Part shown: positions 1 to 8,205 of the stretch, piece by piece
Numbering within the stretch: position 1 is the first letter of the stretch
Layout of the letters: each line of letters opens with the position of its first letter
Assembly (NCBI GenBank): GCA_902589765.1
Contig: CACIUF010000001.1
Span: 1 to 64,000 of the forward strand
Direction of reading: 5' to 3'
Length of the DNA stretch: 64,000 nucleotides
From: an uncultured Pelagibacteraceae bacterium
GTDB lineage: Bacteria; Pseudomonadota; Alphaproteobacteria; Pelagibacterales; Pelagibacteraceae
Notes under the pieces: model-generated
Seen by the model: the letters and a program-made list of their open reading frames with translations, nothing else
Databases searched by the model: none
Told to the model about the DNA's origin: nothing
Position numbers and translations under genes: made by a program

Positions 1-229
1 CTAATTGATCTTCATAAGTATTGGGTATTATTCCCTCTGGCCATACAAAAAATGTCTTTTTTTCTTCAATGGGTGAACTAATTGAAATTAGCTCATTAAT
101 CACATTCTCTGCATTAACGTTTTTATAGTACCTATCTAAACTTATATTTGCTCCAATTACTCTAACTGCAAAAGGAAGTTCTTTCTCTTTACTATTATAA
201 AAATTTTTTTTTAAAAATTCCCCGTATGT
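1..229 (-). pseudogene. lnt: Lnt downstream fragment, shifted frame, runs off window
   Basis: On the minus strand, a frame different from that of the upstream lnt ORF stays open from about position 229 to position 1. It reads like the start of the Lnt nitrilase (carbon-nitrogen hydrolase) domain: residues such as AVRVIGANISLDRYY, then FVWPEGIIPN, where the Glu fits the conserved catalytic glutamate region of Lnt. The N-terminal membrane half sits in the other frame at 195..848. One base too many in the minus-strand T7 run (positions 230-236) or the A9 run (204-212) would explain the break. Whether this is a real mutation or a homopolymer sequencing error cannot be decided here. The gene continues beyond the left edge. 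Confidence 0.72.
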
Positions 230-848
230 AAAAAAAGTGATAGGCAATAACAGTAAAAAGATACATACAAACACTTCTTTTTTTAGATTTTCTTAATATG
301 AAAAGGGCTGGAGCTGAAAAAAAACTTATTATTATAAGATTTAGTGAATAGGTTCCTATTATTGATAAAATGCTCAGGAAACTATTAATTTCAGAGAAAC
401 TATAAATTACCAAGTTCCACGGGAACCCAGTTAAAATTGTTCCTCTAATAAACTCTATTAAACCAAACAAAAGGGTGAATAGAAAAAAAGCACTTAATAC
501 ATTTTTTGGTTTATATAGATAGAAAATAACAGTACATAATGCATAAAATAAACCTAAAAATGCTGGGATGACAATTAATGATATAGGAATTAAAAAATTA
601 AAACTTTGATCAAAACTTAAAGATATCGTTAACCAATACAAACTCGACAAAAAATAACTAAAACCAAATAACCACCCATAATAAAAGGATTTTCTTATTC
701 CTTGTTTTAGTCTCTGAAATAAAAAAATAAAGAAAACACTAAGTGTAAAAAAATTTAATAAAAAAAAATTATATGGGGGTAAACTTAAGGAAGTTAAGCA
801 TCCTAAAAAAATTATCAATAAAGTCTCAGATATAAATTTTTTTTTCAA
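195..848 (-). CDS. lnt: Apolipoprotein N-acyltransferase Lnt, N-terminal membrane part (frameshifted)
   Basis: Lnt transfers the third acyl chain to the N-terminal cysteine of lipoproteins in the inner membrane. This 217-codon ORF has the expected N-terminal half: LPPYNFF near residues 24-30, several hydrophobic helices, and FPWNLVIYSFSE near residue 143, a hallmark of the membrane part (compare GFPWLxxGY in the family). It ends in a stop just where the catalytic nitrilase domain should begin, and that domain is readable in another frame down to position 1. The start codon overlaps the ybeY stop by 4 bases, so the two genes are probably cotranslated. In many alphaproteobacteria a corC/hlyC-type gene lies between ybeY and lnt; it is absent here. 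Confidence 0.85.
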   Translation of the reverse strand: MKKKFISETLLIIFLGCLTSLSLPPYNFFLLNFFTLSVFFIFLFQRLKQGIRKSFYYGWLFGFSYFLSSLYWLTISLSFDQSFNFLIPISLIVIPAFLGLFYALCTVIFYLYKPKNVLSAFFLFTLLFGLIEFIRGTILTGFPWNLVIYSFSEINSFLSILSIIGTYSLNLIIISFFSAPALFILRKSKKRSVCMYLFTVIAYHFFYIRGIFKKKFL

Positions 849-1312
849 TTTAAAATGGAAGTTTTTTCTATAGATTTAAAAATTTTTTTTTCTTCATTTA
901 ACATCTGTTTATACTCTTTACTTTTTTGATGATCATGACCTAACAAATGTAAAAAACCATGTATAAAAATTTTTGTTGTTTTAATTTTAAATTCATAATT
1001 ATCTAAATTTTTAGGCTTATTCATATAATCAAAACTTATAATTATATCGCCAAGATAATTTTCTTTTAATTTTTTTTGTCTTTTATTAAATGGAAAAGAA
1101 AGTACATCAGTATGTTTATTTTTATTTCTAAATTTTTTATTTAAAATTTTTATTTCTTTATTATTTGATAACAGTAGTGTTAAATAGATTTTTTTGTTGA
1201 TAAATCTATATTTTTTTGGGAACTTGTTACAAATTTTATTAAAAAATAATTCTTTTTTTTTTATTTTTTTTGACCAAGAATTTTCCTCTGAAAGCACATT
1301 AACTTTGATCAT
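845..1312 (-). CDS. ybeY: Endoribonuclease YbeY (rRNA maturation factor)
   Basis: YbeY is a zinc-dependent single-strand endoribonuclease that acts in 16S rRNA 3'-end maturation and 70S quality control. The 155-aa product carries the metal-binding signature HGFLHLLGHDH near residues 118-128 (HxxxHxxxxxH pattern), preceded by TDVLSFPF and LGDIIIS, both typical of the family. Its start lies inside the 3' end of phoH (14-base overlap) and its stop overlaps lnt by 4 bases, so it sits in the phoH-ybeY-lnt operon found widely in Proteobacteria. Length is normal for the family. Confidence 0.95.
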   Translation of the reverse strand: MIKVNVLSEENSWSKKIKKKELFFNKICNKFPKKYRFINKKIYLTLLLSNNKEIKILNKKFRNKNKHTDVLSFPFNKRQKKLKENYLGDIIISFDYMNKPKNLDNYEFKIKTTKIFIHGFLHLLGHDHQKSKEYKQMLNEEKKIFKSIEKTSILN

Positions 1313-2300
1313 TATTGTTGTACGCTTTCACAATTTTTGAAACTAAAGGATGCCTCACAACATCTGAGTGATCAAAGTCTATAACTGCAATCTCACTTAA
1401 ATGCGATAATATCTTTTTTGATCTTTCTAAACCTGACATTTTTTTATTTGGTAAATCTATTTGAGTAGGATCACCATTAACAACTATTTTTGAATTTTCA
1501 CCTATTCTTGTAAGAAACATTTTTATTTGTGTATCAGTAGCATTTTGAGCTTCATCTAAAATTGCAAAAGAATTTTTTAAAGTTCTTCCCCTCATAAAAG
1601 CTAAAGGAGCAATCTCAATGTCACCAATTTCTATCATTCTCTGAATTTTCTCGAAATGAAACAAATCATACAATGAATCATACAAAGGACGAAGATATGG
1701 ATCAACTTTCTCTTTCATATCCCCTGGCAAGAATCCTAGCCTCTCACCTGCCTCAACTGCAGGTCTAGAAAGTATAATCCTCTCTATTTTTTTTTCCAAC
1801 AACATTGTTAAACCTACAGCAACAGCAAGAAAGGTTTTTCCTGTACCAGCAGGTCCGGCAGATATTATTATTTCATTTTGTCTCAACGCTCTAACATACT
1901 CTTTTTGTTTTTCTGATCTTGGAATTATAGATTTTTTTGGAGTTTTGATTATATCAGTAACGTTGGTATTTTTTACTTTTTCATTTATCATAAATTTATC
2001 AACTGAGGATAAAATATCTTTTTGTTCTATACTACCATTATTTTTAAATTGATTTGCAAGAAATTGAATTGCATTCTTCAAAATTTCATTTTTTTCTGAA
2101 GTTGATTTGATTAAGATTGAATTTCCTCTAGAATAAATATTTGAATTGGTTATTTTTTCTAACTCTTTCAAGTTTTGGTTAAATTCACCAACCACTCCCA
2201 TCAGCAGATCATTCTCGTGAAATATTACGCTAATTGAATTATTTTCTGAATAAACAAATTTTAGTGATGAATTAATATCTTTTTTAATAGTATTACTCAA
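1299..2300 (-). CDS. phoH: PhoH-family ATPase (YbeZ)
   Basis: PhoH-like ATPases are cytoplasmic P-loop proteins thought to work with YbeY in RNA metabolism; the exact reaction is not settled. The 333-aa protein has an N-terminal small RNA-binding-like region, the Walker A motif GPAGTGKT near residue 153, the family stretch LSRPAVEAGERLGFLPGDM, and a Walker B-like segment FAILDEAQNA. It starts 2 bases after the miaB stop and overlaps ybeY by 14 bases. The C-terminal DHSDVVRHPLV segment is also typical. Family assignment is secure, biochemical role less so. Confidence 0.95.
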   Translation of the reverse strand: MSNTIKKDINSSLKFVYSENNSISVIFHENDLLMGVVGEFNQNLKELEKITNSNIYSRGNSILIKSTSEKNEILKNAIQFLANQFKNNGSIEQKDILSSVDKFMINEKVKNTNVTDIIKTPKKSIIPRSEKQKEYVRALRQNEIIISAGPAGTGKTFLAVAVGLTMLLEKKIERIILSRPAVEAGERLGFLPGDMKEKVDPYLRPLYDSLYDLFHFEKIQRMIEIGDIEIAPLAFMRGRTLKNSFAILDEAQNATDTQIKMFLTRIGENSKIVVNGDPTQIDLPNKKMSGLERSKKILSHLSEIAVIDFDHSDVVRHPLVSKIVKAYNNNDQS

Positions 2301-2302
2301 AC

Positions 2303-3631
2303 TTAAGCCACTCTTTGTTTTGAATCATTTAAACTTTTACCAAATAATGTATTTTGATTACTACGATTTATTTTTACTTTGATAACTTTTCCCATATCTA
2401 ATTCATTACCATCAAAAATAACCGAAGTCATGTACTCAGATCGACCAAAAAATTTTGTTCCACCATCTATTTTATTTTCAACTAAAACATCAATCTCTTT
2501 ACCCTCAAGTGATTTATTCATATTAATTTGATTTGTAAATAACTGTTTTTGAACTTTTTCTAATCTTGTAAGTGAAATTTTTTTATCAATTAACTCAAAA
2601 TTTGCTGCAGTTGTTCCTGGTCTTGGACTAAATATGAAAGAAAAAGAATTTATAAATTCAATTTTTTTAATTAAATCAAATGTTTCATTAAAGTCCTTCT
2701 CATCCTCACCCGGATAAGCAATTATAAAATCACTCGAAAACTTTATTTTTGGGTTAATTTTTTGAAGTTTTTTGTAAGTATTAACATAATCGTTTATCTG
2801 ATGTTTTCTGTTCATTGAATTTAGAATCTTGTCAGATCCACTCTGAACGGGCAGGTGAACTAAAGGCATTAATTTCTTTGAAACACCATATACATTGATA
2901 AGATCTTCTGTCATATCCCTTGGGTGAGAGGTTGTATATCTTATTCTTTTTATTCCATCTAACTTTTCTATTTCTAAAATTAAATCTGACAATCTGTAAT
3001 TCTCATAATTATAAGCATTAACATTTTGACCTAGTAGTGTTATTTCACGAACTCCATTTTCTGATAAATTCTCTGCTTCCTCTAATATCTTTTTGAATGG
3101 TCTTGAATATTCTGGACCTCTTGTAAATGGTACTACACAGAAATGGCAAAATTTATCACAGCCCTCTTGAATAGTTAAAAATGATGAAATTTTTTTTGAT
3201 GAATTCTTAATAGTATCTAAATAATCAAATTTTGTGATGGCATCAAATTCGGTTTCATCTATTTTTTTTTGTTTGGATAAAAACTCCTCAATTTTGTCAT
3301 TTATTTTATGATAAGCTTGCGGTCCAATCACAATATCAATATATGGTTCTCTTTTAATCATTTCCTCATTTTCAGCCTGAGCAACACATCCGGCAACTAT
3401 AACGATTGGTTTTTTTCGTAATCTAAAATTTTTTTTAACCCGTCCAATCTCATGATAAACTTTTTCTTTAGCTTTATCCCGAATATGGCACGTGTTAAGT
3501 AGATAACAATTAGACTCATCTAGATTTTCAGTTTTTACAAAACCTATTTCTCTTACAGTATCAAATATTCTGTTAGTGTCATATTCGTTCATTTGACAAC
3601 CGAAAGTTTTGATAAATATCTTTTTATTCAT
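2303..3631 (-). CDS. miaB: tRNA-2-methylthio-N6-dimethylallyladenosine synthase MiaB
   Basis: MiaB is a radical-SAM methylthiotransferase that converts i6A37 to ms2i6A37 in tRNAs reading UNN codons. The 442-aa protein has the three N-terminal UPF0004 cysteines (TFGCQMNEYD near residue 12, NTCHIRDKA near 48, AGCVAQAE near 82). The radical-SAM cluster motif is GCDKFCHFC (CxxxCxxC) near residue 160, and a C-terminal TRAM-like region ends in LFGKSL. It starts within the end of fur (8-base overlap) and is followed by phoH after 2 bases. The full domain set is present. Confidence 0.96.
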   Translation of the reverse strand: MNKKIFIKTFGCQMNEYDTNRIFDTVREIGFVKTENLDESNCYLLNTCHIRDKAKEKVYHEIGRVKKNFRLRKKPIVIVAGCVAQAENEEMIKREPYIDIVIGPQAYHKINDKIEEFLSKQKKIDETEFDAITKFDYLDTIKNSSKKISSFLTIQEGCDKFCHFCVVPFTRGPEYSRPFKKILEEAENLSENGVREITLLGQNVNAYNYENYRLSDLILEIEKLDGIKRIRYTTSHPRDMTEDLINVYGVSKKLMPLVHLPVQSGSDKILNSMNRKHQINDYVNTYKKLQKINPKIKFSSDFIIAYPGEDEKDFNETFDLIKKIEFINSFSFIFSPRPGTTAANFELIDKKISLTRLEKVQKQLFTNQINMNKSLEGKEIDVLVENKIDGGTKFFGRSEYMTSVIFDGNELDMGKVIKVKINRSNQNTLFGKSLNDSKQRVA

Positions 3632-4061
3632 CTTTTGAGTTTACTTTGACACCATATAACTCAAGTTTATGGTCTACTAACCTATAACCATATTTTTTTG
3701 CAACTTTTTTTTGCAACTCTTCAATTTCTTCATCCACAAATTCAATTATTTCACCAGATTTTATATCAATCAAATGATCATGATGACTCTCTATCATTGC
3801 TTCATATCTAGCCTTGCCACCTTTAAAATCATGCTTCGTTAAAATTCCTGCTTCCTCGAAAAGCTTAACTGTTCTATAAACTGTGGCTATACTTATTTTT
3901 GGATCAACTTTTGATACACGACTATATAACTCATCAACATCTGGATGATCAGACTCACCATAAGCGGATTTTGACTCAGAAATTACCCTAGCAATTATCC
4001 GCCTTTGCTCTGTTAACTTTACCCCTTTAGATAAACATTGTTGTTCAATTGTATCTGCCAT
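3624..4061 (-). CDS. fur: Fur-family transcriptional regulator (Fur/Mur type)
   Basis: This 145-aa protein is a metal-responsive repressor of the ferric-uptake-regulator family. The winged-helix N-terminus includes SKVDPKISIATVYRTVKLFEEAGIL, split here as the usual recognition helix around residues 50-70. The metal-binding region reads ESHHDHLIDIKSGEIIEF. The second half lacks the CxxC structural-zinc cysteines of enterobacterial Fur, as is common for alphaproteobacterial Fur/Mur proteins. Depending on lineage such proteins sense iron or manganese, and the sequence alone does not tell which. It overlaps miaB by 8 bases and lies 8 bases after tsaB on the same strand. Confidence 0.92.
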   Translation of the reverse strand: MADTIEQQCLSKGVKLTEQRRIIARVISESKSAYGESDHPDVDELYSRVSKVDPKISIATVYRTVKLFEEAGILTKHDFKGGKARYEAMIESHHDHLIDIKSGEIIEFVDEEIEELQKKVAKKYGYRLVDHKLELYGVKVNSKDE

Positions 4062-4069
4062 AATTGATT

Positions 4070-4456
4070 TTAACTTAAATAAATAGGATTAATCAAATTT
4101 TTTTCAACTTTCAATTTATCGCAAAGTGTTGGGATATTTTCGTATTTAACCTCTTTTTTTTCACCAAAATCCTCAAAACTGAAACAATAATAATCAATTT
4201 TATGGGTTAAATGAAAAGCTTTAACAACTGATAAGGAATTTCTTATTCCCGCAAAGCTTCCAGGACCTCGATTAACATAAATTTGAGAAACGTTATCTAA
4301 ATTTAATTTTTTTTTATTTAGAAAATCGTTAATTAAAATTGATAATTTTTCATAATTTATTTTGGAATTTTCATGAGTAATGCTGTAATTAATATCATTA
4401 TTAATGATCATTAAAAAAATTTTATCTTTAGCAGCATCTATAATTAGCTTATTCAT
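4070..4456 (-). CDS. tsaB: tRNA threonylcarbamoyladenosine biosynthesis protein TsaB (short)
   Basis: TsaB is the non-catalytic partner of TsaD in making t6A37 of ANN-decoding tRNAs. I chose the internal ATG at 4456, giving a 128-aa protein that begins MNKLIIDAA, because this aligns with the family's N-terminal ATPase-like strand; a longer reading to 4507 adds an atypical extension. The signature VNRGPGSFAGIRNSLSVVKA lies near residues 60-80. The protein is much shorter than the roughly 230 aa of enterobacterial TsaB, because most of the second lobe is missing. It lies 8 bases before fur. Its first 53 bases are antisense to the start of the divergent deacetylase gene. Confidence 0.88.
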   Translation of the reverse strand: MNKLIIDAAKDKIFLMIINNDINYSITHENSKINYEKLSILINDFLNKKKLNLDNVSQIYVNRGPGSFAGIRNSLSVVKAFHLTHKIDYYCFSFEDFGEKKEVKYENIPTLCDKLKVEKNLINPIYLS

Positions 4457-5465
4457 CTTACAGTTTATATTTCTAGTTAATTGTATTTCACAAGAGAATA
4501 ATATCAAATCTTATTCTAGAGATAGTGGTGTTTTATCATTGATGTATCATCGCTTTAATGAAAATAAATATCCATCAACAAATATAAGAATGGATATGTT
4601 TGATGAGCAAATGAAAATCATTAAAAATCAAGGGTATGAATTTTATGACCCTAACAATTTTTTAAATGAATTTAATAAAGTAAAAAGGAATAAGAAAATT
4701 TTAATTACAATTGATGATGGATTTAAGTCATTTTATAATGAGGCCTGGCCATATCTTAAAAAAAATAAAATTCCATTCATCTTATTTGTATCTACTGAAC
4801 CTGTAGGTAAAAAAGGGTATATGAGTTGGGATGAAATTAAAGAAATTGATGACTCCGATATAGGCTATATAGGACACCATTCACATACACATGAATATTT
4901 AATTGATATGACAGAAAAAGAATTCATAAACGATATAGAAACAGCAACTAAAATTTTTAAAGATAAACTAGGGTATGTCCCACCGATATTTTCATACCCT
5001 TTTGGTGAATACTCTCTTTTTATGAAAAATTATATATCAAAAAATTTTAAAATTGCTTTTGGACAACACTCTGGAATAATTGACAACAATAAAGATAAAT
5101 TTGAATTACCAAGATTTCCGATCAATGAAAAGTATGGAGATTTAAAACGATTTAACTCACTAATAAATTATAATCCTCTAGAGTACAAATCTCTTAAACC
5201 AGTAGAAAAAAAATTAGAAAATAATGATAATCCGCCTAAATTAATTGTGGAATTTTTTGATAATCAAAAAAATATTAAAAATATCAATTGTTATTCAAAT
5301 GATGGTGGTTCATGGGGCAAACCCAATTTAGTATTCGAAAAAAATATTCTTTATATCAATTTCGAATCTAAATTTTTACCTAGACGTGGAAGAATAAATT
5401 GTTCCTTAAATGATGACGGCAAGTGGCGTTGGTTTGGAACCCAATTTGTTATAATGGAAAATTAA
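4404..5465 (+). CDS. Polysaccharide deacetylase family protein, exported
   Basis: The 353-aa product starts with a signal-peptide-like segment (two Lys, then about 20 hydrophobic residues up to FLVNC) and continues into a NodB/CE4-type deacetylase domain. Visible motifs are LMYHRF near residue 47, the metal/catalytic ITIDDGF near residue 100, and the HSHTH histidine motif near residue 158, followed by FSYPFGEY. CE4 enzymes remove N- or O-acetyl groups from peptidoglycan or other glycans; the substrate here is unknown. The C-terminal 80 residues do not belong to the deacetylase fold and look like a beta-rich appendage. Its 5' end overlaps tsaB head-to-head by 53 bases, and its stop shares TTAA with the convergent Bax-like gene. 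Confidence 0.88.
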   Translation: MIIKKILSLAASIISLFILQFIFLVNCISQENNIKSYSRDSGVLSLMYHRFNENKYPSTNIRMDMFDEQMKIIKNQGYEFYDPNNFLNEFNKVKRNKKILITIDDGFKSFYNEAWPYLKKNKIPFILFVSTEPVGKKGYMSWDEIKEIDDSDIGYIGHHSHTHEYLIDMTEKEFINDIETATKIFKDKLGYVPPIFSYPFGEYSLFMKNYISKNFKIAFGQHSGIIDNNKDKFELPRFPINEKYGDLKRFNSLINYNPLEYKSLKPVEKKLENNDNPPKLIVEFFDNQKNIKNINCYSNDGGSWGKPNLVFEKNILYINFESKFLPRRGRINCSLNDDGKWRWFGTQFVIMEN

Positions 5466-6610
5466 ATTAAACTTTCAAGCTCTTTGCTTGAAGGAAGTAA
5501 CTTAGCATCATCAAAATCTTTTAAATTGTTTTGATTAATAATTTTTTTCAAAACTTCAACATATTGATTTCCTGTTTCAGCATAATTTTTTAAAAATTGA
5601 GAAAGAATTAAACTATCTAAAGGTTGATTATTATCTCTTAAATGTGCTCTTGCTAATCTAAAATTTTTATATGATCGATGGGTATTTAAATTTCTTTGAT
5701 AAGCTCTAACTGAGGCCTGTAATACATTGAATTTCATAACTTTATGACCCTTATTTTCATCAGCCTCTTTAGGCTTTAAGCCCTCACCAGACCAAGTCCA
5801 TTGCCCAAAAAGTGCATTGCCTTCTTGTGCAAATCTTGATGTTCCCCATCCTGTTTCTTTTGCAGCTTGAGCAAGTGCTAAAGAAACTGGTATTTCATCC
5901 ATTCTGATTTTAAGTGTTGTTAAATCTTTGGATGTTACTCCATATTGTTTATATTTTTTTTCAAGCCATTTTTTTTCTAATTTAGTATTGTTGCTTTTAT
6001 TTATAATCTTAAACAAAGTCTTTCGATCTAATCTAATATTGTTATTTTCTTTTAAAACTAATGGTAAAACAATTTGAATAAAAAATTCTTTTCTTTTCTT
6101 GGTGCTTTCGATCATTTTGATTTCGCCAGGAAGTAAGGTTAAGGCGACAGGTTTTACTAACTTTGTTTCCCTTACATCATCTAGTTTATAATTGGTGTCT
6201 TGAAATAATTGCTTAATTGTAGAAGCATTTAATCTTACTGTGTCTGTTTCAAGATCGTTTAGACTGAAAATATCAATTAACAAATCTTTTTCATTTAAAT
6301 CACCTCCATCAGCTTCAACACCCTCTTTTTTATTAAGTGTATAAGCTAATATAGCTTTTGAGTTATTTTGAAATTCTTTATCCTCTAAAAGTTGTTTATT
6401 AACAAAATGAATTATTGTGGGCATATGGTAAAACGAAAATACAACAAATATACTGGTTAAAAATATTCTTGGGAGTGCACCAATTCGTCTATCATCAAAA
6501 AACTTAAATATTTTTAAGTTCTTTCTTCTCATTCTAACAAAATAAAATTTTGACTTAAAAAAAATCAGTTGATTGAAAAATTTAAAATTTTTTAATTTAA
6601 AACTAAACAT
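5462..6610 (-). CDS. Bax-like glucosaminidase-domain protein, membrane anchored
   Basis: The 382-aa protein has a basic N-terminus, one hydrophobic segment (RIFLTSIFVVFSFYHMP, about residues 48-64) and a C-terminal glucosaminidase domain of the Bax/FlgJ kind. That domain carries SLALAQAAKETGWGTSRFA with the likely catalytic Glu, then NALFGQWTW and a YAETGNQYV segment. Such enzymes cut the glycan strands of peptidoglycan in the periplasm. The start at 6610 forms a TAATG junction with the nfuA stop and has GAGG 7 bases upstream; an internal ATG at 6532 is the alternative and would give 356 aa. It converges on the deacetylase gene, with which it shares a TTAA stop overlap. Confidence 0.85.
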   Translation of the reverse strand: MFSFKLKNFKFFNQLIFFKSKFYFVRMRRKNLKIFKFFDDRRIGALPRIFLTSIFVVFSFYHMPTIIHFVNKQLLEDKEFQNNSKAILAYTLNKKEGVEADGGDLNEKDLLIDIFSLNDLETDTVRLNASTIKQLFQDTNYKLDDVRETKLVKPVALTLLPGEIKMIESTKKRKEFFIQIVLPLVLKENNNIRLDRKTLFKIINKSNNTKLEKKWLEKKYKQYGVTSKDLTTLKIRMDEIPVSLALAQAAKETGWGTSRFAQEGNALFGQWTWSGEGLKPKEADENKGHKVMKFNVLQASVRAYQRNLNTHRSYKNFRLARAHLRDNNQPLDSLILSQFLKNYAETGNQYVEVLKKIINQNNLKDFDDAKLLPSSKELESLI

Positions 6611-7149
6611 TAAACAGCCTCAACCTTTTTAACCTCTGGAAGATAGTGACACAGAAGATTTTGTACACCTTGTTTTAATGTCATAGTTGAACTTGGGCAA
6701 CCCGAACAACTCCCTTGGAGCTGTACTTTAACTATACCATCTTTAAACTCTTTAAATTTAATATCTCCACCATCTTTCGCAACTGCAGGTCTGATTTTTT
6801 CATCTAATATTTTAACTATTTTTTTTTCTATATCTTTTAAATTTTCATTATTTTCAATTAAGGTATTTTCAACAACACACTCTTTTCCGCTAGAGTAAAA
6901 ATCATTGATTAAAGAAATTACTATATGTTTAATTTCATCCCATGATATGTCATCATATTTATTTATTGAGATAAAATCTTTACCTAGAAAAATGCCTTCA
7001 ACTCCATTTATAGACAACAAATTTTTAACTAATTCATTATTAGTTTGATCTTTTTGTGTAATTTCAAATGACCCTTTATTTGAAACATTCCTACCTGGTA
7101 AGAATTTTAAAGAATTTGGGTTCGGCGTTATTTCGGTCTGGACAAACAT
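6610..7149 (-). CDS. nfuA: NfuA-type Fe-S cluster carrier protein
   Basis: This 179-aa protein has an N-terminal Nfu_N domain (FVQTEITPNPNSLKFLPG at the start) and a C-terminal NifU-like domain with the cluster-binding motif GSCSGCPSS, cysteines near residues 148 and 151. It accepts and delivers [4Fe-4S] clusters to target enzymes in the cytoplasm. Plausible clients in this window include MiaB and endonuclease III. It lies upstream of the Bax-like gene with a 1-base TAATG overlap and 52 bases downstream of the trpS end coordinate. The start follows a 52-base intergenic stretch in which no convincing promoter was seen. Confidence 0.94.
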   Translation of the reverse strand: MFVQTEITPNPNSLKFLPGRNVSNKGSFEITQKDQTNNELVKNLLSINGVEGIFLGKDFISINKYDDISWDEIKHIVISLINDFYSSGKECVVENTLIENNENLKDIEKKIVKILDEKIRPAVAKDGGDIKFKEFKDGIVKVQLQGSCSGCPSSTMTLKQGVQNLLCHYLPEVKKVEAV

Positions 7150-7201
7150 GATTTATATATAATCAATAATTGTAAAAATGAAACTTGTTAATAAAAAAAT
7201 C

Positions 7202-8203
7202 CTAAAAACCAACAAGTTCTTGGATTTTTTTTACCTTTTCCGAAGCTATTTTATCTGCTTTTTGAGTTCCCTCTAATAATATTTGATCTAAATATTTTTT
7301 ATCACTTAATAACTTTTTGATTTCAGATGATATTGGACTAATTTTATCAACCATAACTTGTGATAAATTTTCTTTGAATTCTGAAAAATTTTTTCCAGAA
7401 AATTTATTTATTGTATCATCTAAACTTACATCCATTAAACTGGAATAAATACCTATTAAATTCTTTGCTTCGGGTCTTTTTTCTAAATCTGCACTAGCAG
7501 ATGGTAATGGCAAAGTATCAGTTTTTGCTTTTTTGATTTTATTTATTATTTGGTCTTTATCATCTGTTAAATTTATCCTACTCAGATCTGATAATTCAGA
7601 TTTACTCATTTTTTTTGTACCATCCCTCAAACTCATAATTCTTGAAAACTCTTTTTGAATTAATGGCTCAGGAATTTTAAAAAAACCGTCAGCATTGAAA
7701 TCATTATTAAATTTTTGAGCTATATCTCGACAAAGTTCTAAATGTTGCTTTTGATCATCTCCAACAGGTACGTGGGTTGTGTCATATAACAAAATATCTG
7801 CAGCCATTAAAACAGGATAAGAATAAAGACCAATACTTGCTTTTTCTTTATCTTTTCCAGCTTTCTCTTTAAATTGTGTCATTCGATTAAGCCATCCCAT
7901 CCTAGCAACACAACTTAATATCCAGGCTGTTTCTGAATGAGCACTCACTCTTGATTGATTAAAGATAATACTTTTTTCAGGATCAATGCCGCTAGCAATA
8001 AAAGTTGCTACAGTTTCATAAATATTATCTTTTAATTTTTTTGGATCTTGGGCGACCGTAATAGCATGAAGATCAACAACACAGAACACACACTCATTTT
8101 GATCTTCATTGTTAAGTTTTACAAAATTTTTGATTGCTCCCAAATAATTTCCAAGATGAAGATTTCCAGTAGGTTGAACACCTGAAAAAATTTTTTTTCC
8201 CAT
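7202..8203 (-). CDS. trpS: Tryptophanyl-tRNA synthetase
   Basis: TrpS charges tRNA-Trp. The 333-aa class I synthetase has the HIGH-equivalent [13 protein letters not shown] near residues 11-23 and the KMSKS loop at [10 protein letters not shown] near residue 198, both needed for aminoacyl-adenylate formation. The segment [18 protein letters not shown] is typical of bacterial TrpS. It starts 2 bases after the murJ stop, so murJ and trpS are likely cotranscribed. Length matches the family. Confidence 0.97.
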   Translation of the reverse strand: MGKKIFSGVQPTGNLHLGNYLGAIKNFVKLNNEDQNECVFCVVDLHAITVAQDPKKLKDNIYETVATFIASGIDPEKSIIFNQSRVSAHSETAWILSCVARMGWLNRMTQFKEKAGKDKEKASIGLYSYPVLMAADILLYDTTHVPVGDDQKQHLELCRDIAQKFNNDFNADGFFKIPEPLIQKEFSRIMSLRDGTKKMSKSELSDLSRINLTDDKDQIINKIKKAKTDTLPLPSASADLEKRPEAKNLIGIYSSLMDVSLDDTINKFSGKNFSEFKENLSQVMVDKISPISSEIKKLLSDKKYLDQILLEGTQKADKIASEKVKKIQELVGF

Positions 8204-8205
8204 AG

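Noticed and set aside
3489-3494. CACGTG core as a second parS site (also at 52551-52556)
   Set aside because: The flanks do not form GTTTCACGTGAAAC; only the 33201-33216 site matches beyond the 6-base core.
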